Positions 38,275 through 43,738 of a DNA stretch of 43,738 nucleotides are shown here, piece after piece (within the stretch, counting starts at the first letter, position 1; every line of letters begins with the position of its first letter). The position numbers and the translations under genes were made by a program. The stretch is from Actinomycetales bacterium (lineage in GTDB: Bacteria > Actinomycetota > Actinomycetes > Actinomycetales > Kineosporiaceae). The stretch is from NCBI GenBank assembly GCA_012719445.1, contig JAAYAH010000263.1, forward strand, positions 1 through 43,738, written 5' to 3'. A model generated the notes under the pieces. The model did not search any database. It was given only the letters and a program-made list of their open reading frames with translations, and was not told the origin of the DNA.

Positions 38275-39171
38275 TCAGGCGTCCCCGGCTGCCGCGCCGG
38301 CGGCAGGGGTCGTCGCCTCGACGGAGGTGGTCGACTCCACGGTGGGCGTCGTGGTCGTCGGCGTCGGCGTGGACACCGTCGTGGTCGTCGGTGTCGTGCT
38401 CGGCGTCGACGACGCCTGGGAGCCCTGGCTCTTCACGGTGGTCGTGGTGGTCTGCTCGCCGCCGGCCGGGGTGCCCGGAGGGGTGTTCACCGGCCCGATC
38501 TGCGACTGCACGAGATTGATCCCGTCGAGCACGTCGGCCGCGACGTCCTGGTCGACCCCCGCGAGCTGCGCGCGGGCCTGTGCCAGGAGCACGGCGGCCT
38601 CCTCGCTGCGCCCGGCGTCCATGGCCGCCTGGGCCTGGGCGAGGAGCTCCTCCGCCTGCTCGACCTGGAGCTGCTTCTCGCCGTGGGTGAGGTGGGCGAT
38701 GATCCCGCCGACGGAGTCGAGCGGGGTGGCGCCGAGGGACAGCGAGCCGAGGGTGAGCACCATGGCCGCGGTCGCGGCGACCGCCGCCACCGTGCTGAGT
38801 CGTATCGACCGGGGATCGGTGACGACCCGGGGCCTGCCCGTCCCGCGCTCGGTACGGCCGCGGGGGGTGGTGAACACCGTGATCGCCCTGCCCTCGGCCC
38901 GACGCCTGCCGGACCGGAGCGCGGGGGCCGGCGGCGTCCCGGCCGGGTCGTCCCGGCCCTCGTCGGCCGCGGACCGCAACTGGGCGACGGTCGGCACGAC
39001 GGGGTGTCCGGCGTCGACCTCGTCGGTGAGCGAGACCAGCAGGGCGACGGCGTCGTCCAGCCGGTCCTCCGTCGTGGTCGCGCGGGCCGCCAGCCGGTCG
39101 AGCAGGGCGTCCGTCGCCTGGAGCTCGAGGATGTCGATCCGGGAGTCGGCGCCGTGCTGCTCGTTGTTCAC
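38275..39171 (-). CDS. rsdA: Anti-sigma-D factor RsdA
   Basis: 298 residues from GTG 39171, overlapping the sigD stop (GTGA) with AGGAGG five bases before. The short N-terminal helix [19 protein letters not shown] is the sigma-D-binding segment of this family. A membrane helix ([20 protein letters not shown], about 123-147) separates it from an extracytoplasmic coiled-coil ([20 protein letters not shown]) and a Thr/Pro/Ser-rich tail. It should hold SigD at the membrane until degraded by proteolysis. Downstream, about 164 bases separate it from guaB; a direct repeat (CCGG-YAGGGGATCA) there is of unknown meaning. Confidence 0.9.
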   Translation of the reverse strand: MNNEQHGADSRIDILELQATDALLDRLAARATTTEDRLDDAVALLVSLTDEVDAGHPVVPTVAQLRSAADEGRDDPAGTPPAPALRSGRRRAEGRAITVFTTPRGRTERGTGRPRVVTDPRSIRLSTVAAVAATAAMVLTLGSLSLGATPLDSVGGIIAHLTHGEKQLQVEQAEELLAQAQAAMDAGRSEEAAVLLAQARAQLAGVDQDVAADVLDGINLVQSQIGPVNTPPGTPAGGEQTTTTTVKSQGSQASSTPSTTPTTTTVSTPTPTTTTPTVESTTSVEATTPAAGAAAGDA

Positions 39172-39752
39172 GACGACCTCCTCACGGGTTGTGTTGCCAG
39201 AGTGCGCAGACGTTGGACGGCGCGGTGCTGGGCGACCCGGACGGCGCCTGCGGTCATGTCGAGGGCGCGCCCGGTCTCCTCGGCGCTCAGCCCCACCGCC
39301 ACGCGCAAGAAGATCAATTCCCGGAGTTGTTCCGGCAACTGTTCCAACAGCATACGAGCCCGCCGGGCGTCGTCACCCAGAACCGCCAATTCCTCCGGTC
39401 CGGCCTCCGCCGACGGGGTGTCGGGGATGTCGTCGGTGGGAACGGCGGACCGGGACACGACCCGCAGGACGTCCGCGGCCTTGTTCGACGCGACGCGGTA
39501 CACGAACGCCTCGAACGGCTTGCCCTCCTCCCGATACCGGGGTAGGGCGGTGAGCACGGCCACACAAACCTCCTGAGCCGCGTCCTCCGCGGCATGCTCA
39601 GCACCCGACACGCGAGCCAGGCGTGCGCGGCAGTAGCGGTACACCATGCGGTGCACAGCCGCCAGGAGTCCCTCGGTCGCCTTCGCGTCTCCCGCTACAG
39701 CTCCGACCAGGTGCCTCTGGACCTCGGACGGCCGTCCTTCCATAGACACCAT
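39168..39752 (-). CDS. sigD: RNA polymerase ECF sigma factor SigD
   Basis: 194 residues from ATG 39752; a TTG at 39812 would add 20 residues and cannot be excluded. Region 2 includes [32 protein letters not shown] and [18 protein letters not shown]. Region 4 includes [40 protein letters not shown], i.e. the -35-binding helix-turn-helix. The sequence and gene order match mycobacterial SigD, which acts in stationary phase and ribosomal or lipid gene control. GTGA coupling to rsdA keeps sigma and anti-sigma stoichiometric. Confidence 0.93.
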   Translation of the reverse strand: MVSMEGRPSEVQRHLVGAVAGDAKATEGLLAAVHRMVYRYCRARLARVSGAEHAAEDAAQEVCVAVLTALPRYREEGKPFEAFVYRVASNKAADVLRVVSRSAVPTDDIPDTPSAEAGPEELAVLGDDARRARMLLEQLPEQLRELIFLRVAVGLSAEETGRALDMTAGAVRVAQHRAVQRLRTLATQPVRRSS

Positions 39753-39841
39753 CGGCCGGGGGGACGTCTGCGTTACATCCCCCTGACCCCGGCCGTCGTT
39801 CCCTGAGGTCAAGCGTTCACCCGTCCACGGTCGTCACGTAC

Positions 39842-40456
39842 TCACCGCACCAGTCCCCACCGGAATCCAACGGCAACGGCCTGTGCGCGGTCCGCCGCGC
39901 TGAGCTTACGGAAGAGACGGCGTGCATGGGTCTTCACGGTGTCCTCCGAGAGGAACAGCTCCTTGCCGATCTCGGCGTTGCTCCTGCCGCGGCTCATCCC
40001 GGTGAGCACCTGCATCTCACGCTCGGTGAGCGGAGGAGCGGAGACGGCGCCCTCCACCCCGCGGGGTGCCGGGACGGGACGGCGCCACACCGCGTCGGTG
40101 AGTGCATGCACCACGGTGGCCGCCATCTCCTCCCTCGTCGCGTCCTTCACAAGGTAACCCCGGGCGCCACCGGCGATCGCCCTCGCGACGCCCTCGGCGT
40201 CCTCGGCGACCGTGACCATGATGACGATGGCCTCGGGGTGCCTAGCCAGCAGTCTCCTGGCCGCCTCGACACCGCCGATGCCCGGCATCCGCACGTCCAT
40301 GAGCACCAGGGACGGTCGCTCCACCGGCCAGCGCGCCAGTGCCTCCTCGCCGGAGCACGCGTCCACGACGCGGGTGATCCCCGGAACGCTCGCGAGAGCG
40401 CGATGGAGGGTCTCGCGCACCAGCGCGGAGTCGTCGCACACAAGCACGGTCGCCAC
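39842..40456 (-). CDS. bldM: BldM-like orphan response regulator (NarL/FixJ type)
   Basis: 204 residues from GTG 40456 with AGAGGAAG upstream; the long open frame above it runs through another gene in antisense. The receiver has VLVCDDSALVRE, the phospho-acceptor region LVLMDVRMPGIGG, and VTVAED/YLVKDA with Asp, Thr and Lys in place. The LuxR-type DNA-binding domain is LTEREMQVLTGMSRGRSNAEI...LFLSEDTVKTHARRLFRKL, and the end AVAVGFRWGLVR is as in Streptomyces BldM. No histidine kinase is adjacent. BldM controls early and late development in Streptomyces, alone or with WhiI; here a role in stationary-phase or developmental control is inferred. Confidence 0.88.
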   Translation of the reverse strand: MATVLVCDDSALVRETLHRALASVPGITRVVDACSGEEALARWPVERPSLVLMDVRMPGIGGVEAARRLLARHPEAIVIMVTVAEDAEGVARAIAGGARGYLVKDATREEMAATVVHALTDAVWRRPVPAPRGVEGAVSAPPLTEREMQVLTGMSRGRSNAEIGKELFLSEDTVKTHARRLFRKLSAADRAQAVAVGFRWGLVR

Positions 40457-40601
40457 CGCGGACTTCCTCTCTCCCGTTGCCTGTCTCGCGTCGGAACGTC
40501 CTTTCCGCGGCCCCTCCCACCCGGAGAAGTTGGTGCCCGACGCGGTTGATGTCGACAGGTGTACGGGTGAACCTGAGTCAGTTGCCGGGACCGGTGAGAG
40601 C

Positions 40602-40622
40602 CCCGGGCACAGGATGCCCGGG
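40602..40622. repeat. Perfect 8-bp hairpin upstream of the bldM-like gene
   Basis: CCCGGGCA (40602-40609) pairs with TGCCCGGG (40615-40622) around CAGGA. It is about 145 bases before the start of the bldM-like gene and 90 bases past the merR stop, so it may be a second terminator or a regulatory palindrome. Confidence 0.5.
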
Positions 40623-40677
40623 ACGCACCGTTGGCCCCGGAGGCACGCTACGTGAGAGTGACGGCCGGGAACAGACC

Positions 40678-40703
40678 CCGGTTCCCCGGTCCCCGGGAAC
40701 CGG
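40678..40703 (-). terminator. Terminator of the merR gene
   Basis: CCGGTTCCC (40678-40686) pairs perfectly with GGGAACCGG (40695-40703) around an 8-base loop, 9 bases after the merR stop codon. There is no U-run. Confidence 0.6.
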
Positions 40704-40712
40704 CCGCGGTCC

Positions 40713-41891
40713 TCAGGGACCGACGGCGGCGGCGACCTCGTCGACGGCCTCGCCGAGGCTGCCGACCAGCCGGGCGCAGCGCGGCAGGACGTCCGGGTCC
40801 CAGCCCCGACCCCCGACGACGACCCTCGGCATCGGCCGCTGCCGGGGGATCTCCTCGAGGGCCCGGACGTCGTCGACCGGAAGCCGGGCGTAGAGGAAGA
40901 CCACCGACGGTCCACAGCGACGGACGGCCGCGAGCAGGCTGGCCGCGGGCATGCCCGAGCCGAACATCCGCGACCCGATGCTCTCCTCGGCGAGCGCGGC
41001 GGCCAGCGCGTACAGCGGGAGACTGTGCCGGTCCCCCTCGGGGACGCAGAGCAGCACCGGGCGACCGTTGCGCGGACGGTGCAGGCTGGACATCCTGCCC
41101 CGGAACACGCTGAGCAGCACCTCCGTGAAGGCGTGCTCGACCTCGATCCCCTCACCGGTCGCCCGCCAGCGCTCGCCGAGTGCCCTGAGCACCGGGAGGA
41201 CGAGCAGGTCCCAGGTGTGCACGATGCCCTGCGTCCGCATGGTCTCCCGGATCAGACGGGTCACCTCGGGGGTGTCCAGGGTCATCGTCGCCCTGGCGAG
41301 CCCACGTGCCGCGGGCGAGCAGTCCGGCATGGCGACGACCCGCCCGCCGCCCTGGACGGCCTGACGCTCGGTGCCCCACGGCCGCGGCACCAGTCCCGGG
41401 CCGGCGCCGGACTCGCCCTGGACCTCGGCGTCCCGCGGGGCGTCGGGCGCGAGCTCACGGCCGAGCACCGGCATCGGTCCGACCCGGCTGACCACCCGGC
41501 CGGTCAGCGCCCCGGAGGGCGGCGGCACCTGGCTCGAGGGCTGTTCGAGGCGGACCGCACCTGTCAGCAGGTCGACCGGGGACTGCTGGAGGTCGACGAC
41601 CTGCTCGGGGTCGGCCCGCACCGCGATCCGGGCCGCCTCGGCGGGAGGGACGCCGTCCATGGTGAGACGACGCATGACGACCAGGCGGCCGACGTCGGCG
41701 GCGGAGTACCTCCGGTGCGCCCCGGCCTCGTGCTCCGTCGGCCCCAGGCCGTACCGCCGGTCCCAGGTGCGCAACGTCGACGGCGCGACCCCCAGCCTCC
41801 GCGCCACCGCGGCGACGGTGAAGGTCGGCTCGGGGACGTCCGGTTCGAGGACGTCCCGCGCGTCCGCCTCGTCCCCGCGAGTGCTCGGCAT
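40713..41891 (-). CDS. MerR regulator with cobalamin-binding-type sensory domain (CarH/LitR-like)
   Basis: 392 residues from ATG 41891. The MerR helix-turn-helix is TVAAVARRLGVAPSTLRTWD, followed by RRYSAADV (about 24-66). After a 100-residue linker, the sensory part has the helix-bundle motif W242-x9-E252-H253 (RWRATGEGIEVEH) and then LLCVPEGDRHSLPLYAL with D287 and H289 of the DxHxxG cobalamin motif, where Gly is replaced by Pro, and a Rossmann-like remainder (SIGSRMFGSGMPAASLL). The two histidines used as axial ligands in CarH are both present. The protein could therefore sense adenosylcobalamin or light, or be a relative that has lost the cofactor. It lies next to the bldM-like and whiB genes, so it probably belongs to the same regulatory programme. 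No strong ribosome site is seen. Confidence 0.8.
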   Translation of the reverse strand: MPSTRGDEADARDVLEPDVPEPTFTVAAVARRLGVAPSTLRTWDRRYGLGPTEHEAGAHRRYSAADVGRLVVMRRLTMDGVPPAEAARIAVRADPEQVVDLQQSPVDLLTGAVRLEQPSSQVPPPSGALTGRVVSRVGPMPVLGRELAPDAPRDAEVQGESGAGPGLVPRPWGTERQAVQGGGRVVAMPDCSPAARGLARATMTLDTPEVTRLIRETMRTQGIVHTWDLLVLPVLRALGERWRATGEGIEVEHAFTEVLLSVFRGRMSSLHRPRNGRPVLLCVPEGDRHSLPLYALAAALAEESIGSRMFGSGMPAASLLAAVRRCGPSVVFLYARLPVDDVRALEEIPRQRPMPRVVVGGRGWDPDVLPRCARLVGSLGEAVDEVAAAVGP

Positions 41892-42032
41892 GGACCCAGT
41901 GTCGTTGGGTAACTGTTCGGCTGCCACCTGCGCGGTACACCGCCGACGCGCGGCCGACATCTGGCCGTAACACGGGGGGTGCAGGCTGGTCCGTGACGAA
42001 CGTCCTGCTCCCGGAACGCTCCGGGAACCGCT

Positions 42033-42060
42033 CGGTGGGGGGCAGTGCCGCCCCCCACCG
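42033..42060. repeat. 11-bp perfect inverted repeat in the merR-whiB intergenic region
   Basis: CGGTGGGGGGC (42033-42043) pairs with GCCCCCCACCG (42050-42060) around AGTGCC. It is in the middle of a divergent promoter region and therefore is not in the usual position of a terminator. It may block read-through of one divergent transcript into the other or bind a regulator. Confidence 0.55.
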
Positions 42061-42195
42061 ACCACCCCAGGGCCCCGCGGACGGTTCGTGACCCGGAGCT
42101 GGCGCGATTCGCGGCCGGATCGGGGAATAGCCGGGCCGCCGAGCAGCGCTGGGGTGATCGAACGCGACAGTTGAAGAAGGTTTGAAGCGGTCTCC

Positions 42196-42223
42196 TTGAA
42201 TAACTTGCGAAGCGGTTGATAGG
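42196..42223 (+). promoter_or_regulatory. Candidate promoter of the whiB gene
   Basis: TTGAAT (42196-42201), 16 bases, then GATAGG (42218-42223) is the best -35/-10 pair upstream of whiB and predicts a leader of about 55-60 bases. Repeated TTGAAG/TTGCGAAGCGGTTGA sequences just upstream may be regulator sites. A different sigma-factor promoter is possible. Confidence 0.4.
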
Positions 42224-42288
42224 GTCACCGCAGGCGCAACAGACAGAGATCCAGGACTCAAGACCCTTGACAAGGCGGTGACGGCGAG

Positions 42289-42591
42289 ATGGCTGAGATC
42301 TCCCGGCTTCCCGGCCCTGTGGCCGACCTGTGGGAGTGGCAGCTCCTCGGCGCCTGTCGGGACGCGGAACCCACGCTGTTCTTCCATCCCGAGGGCGAGC
42401 GGGGACCGGCGCGTCGCAACCGTGACGCCGCCGCCAAGGCGATCTGTGCCACCTGCCCCGTGATCGAGCAGTGCCGCGAGCACGCTCTGGCCGTCCGCGA
42501 GCCCTACGGGGTCTGGGGTGGGCTGAGCGAGGACGACCGCGAGGCCATCTACGCCACCGAGCGGCGCCGCGGGATGCGCGTCGCCAGCTGA
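42289..42591 (+). CDS. whiB3: WhiB-family iron-sulfur regulator (WhiB3/WhiD-like)
   Basis: 100 residues. Four cysteines ligate a [4Fe-4S] cluster: C23 in LLGACRDAE, then AICATCPVIEQC (CxxCx5C). The conserved turn PYGVWGGLSEDDR and a short basic C-terminus (ERRRGMRV) follow. LPGPVADLWEWQL and FFHPEGERG match the start of mycobacterial WhiB3 and Streptomyces WhiD, and the position between groEL1 and sigD/bldM is the same. WhiB3-type proteins sense redox state or NO and bind sigma factor SigA region 4. The ATG lacks a strong ribosome site. Confidence 0.92.
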   Translation: MAEISRLPGPVADLWEWQLLGACRDAEPTLFFHPEGERGPARRNRDAAAKAICATCPVIEQCREHALAVREPYGVWGGLSEDDREAIYATERRRGMRVAS

Positions 42592-42655
42592 ACCGATGCG
42601 CACGGCCATGCGTGTTGCCTGCTGACGGGATGCGTGGTGCCGGCTGAACGGACAT

Positions 42656-42701
42656 CGACGACGGAGGGCCGGTCCCCGTGGGGACCGGCCCTCCGTCGTC
42701 G
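42656..42701. terminator. Perfect 22-bp bidirectional terminator between whiB and groEL
   Basis: A 22-bp perfect stem (42656-42677 with 42680-42701) has a two-base loop, GT; the inner part is GGCCGGTCCCC/GGGGACCGGCC. It lies 65 bases past the whiB stop and 67 bases past the groEL stop, both genes converging on it. Confidence 0.8.
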
Positions 42702-42718
42702 TTCCGTCGAACCGTCTC

Positions 42719-42766
42719 GTTCGCGGCTCGCGACCGCTTCGGTCTGGTTCGCGGCTCGCGACCGCT
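42719..42766. repeat. Duplicated 20-bp sequence after groEL
   Basis: GTTCGCGGCTCGCGACCGCT occurs at 42719-42738 and again at 42747-42766, separated by 8 bases, between the groEL stop codon and the terminator. Each copy contains GCGGCTCGCGACCGC with partial dyad symmetry. Confidence 0.75.
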
Positions 42767-42767
42767 C

Positions 42768-43738
<971 letters not shown>

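Larger units (their letters stand above)
41892..42288. other. Divergent regulatory region between merR and whiB
   Basis: 397 bases without a believable gene. It holds a strong hairpin (42033-42060), an A/T-richer stretch at 42165-42225 with three TTGAA-like repeats, and a candidate whiB promoter (both listed separately). Confidence 0.6.

Noticed and set aside
40457-41155. Upstream extension of the bldM-like frame
   Set aside because: Runs through the merR gene in a shifted frame; the receiver domain starts naturally at GTG 40456.

Overview
The window is high-GC actinobacterial chromosome. Gene order on the right (groEL1 with a His-rich tail, whiB3/whiD-type gene, merR, bldM-like regulator, sigD, rsdA, guaB, guaB3) matches the conserved block known from Mycobacterium (guaB2-rsdA-sigD-whiB3-groEL1) and Streptomyces (whiD-bldM-guaB). 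Together with the GroEL tail and the mix of accessory genes this suggests a Pseudonocardia-like member of the Pseudonocardiaceae; the genus is an inference.

Layout. 1-10.9 kb is an accessory polymorphic-toxin locus read on the minus strand: a secreted DNRLRE/LamG protein, a 2203-residue RHS/YD-repeat protein whose C-terminal tip looks like a nucleic-acid deaminase, an ankyrin-repeat protein that is the likely immunity protein, a displaced second deaminase-like toxin tail, and the end of an ISL3-type insertion sequence. The DNA from about 150 to 1205 is clearly richer in A/T than the rest, so the toxin tip, immunity gene and orphan tail look like exchanged cassettes. 10.9-13 kb holds a PspC/LiaF-like envelope-stress membrane protein and a coupled small membrane protein. 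13-21 kb has an orphan adenine-type DNA methyltransferase with a tandem Nudix protein, then a Nudix hydrolase, a sugar-phosphate-type nucleotidyltransferase and a PAS-GAF-SpoIIE-HATPase phosphatase. 21-26 kb is guaA and a STAND-like TPR protein whose Walker A lysine is replaced by alanine. 26-31 kb contains a DUF3817 protein, SURF1, a pentapeptide-repeat protein, and a GH1 beta-glucosidase divergent from a ROK repressor with a clear operator between them. 31-35 kb is a redox group (SDR, zinc ADH, aldehyde dehydrogenase). 35-43.7 kb is the conserved housekeeping and developmental block.

How the parts work together. guaB, guaB3 and guaA cover the GMP branch of purine metabolism. sigD/rsdA, the BldM-like regulator, the WhiB protein and a MerR regulator with cobalamin-type histidine motifs form a regulatory cluster. 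Several gene pairs overlap by ATGA or GTGA (pspC and its partner, Nudix/nucleotidyltransferase, SURF1/DUF3817, SDR/ADH, sigD/rsdA), indicating translational coupling. Three genes have a TANNNT hexamer exactly six bases before the start codon, the signature of leaderless transcripts. No tRNA, rRNA or CRISPR array was seen.
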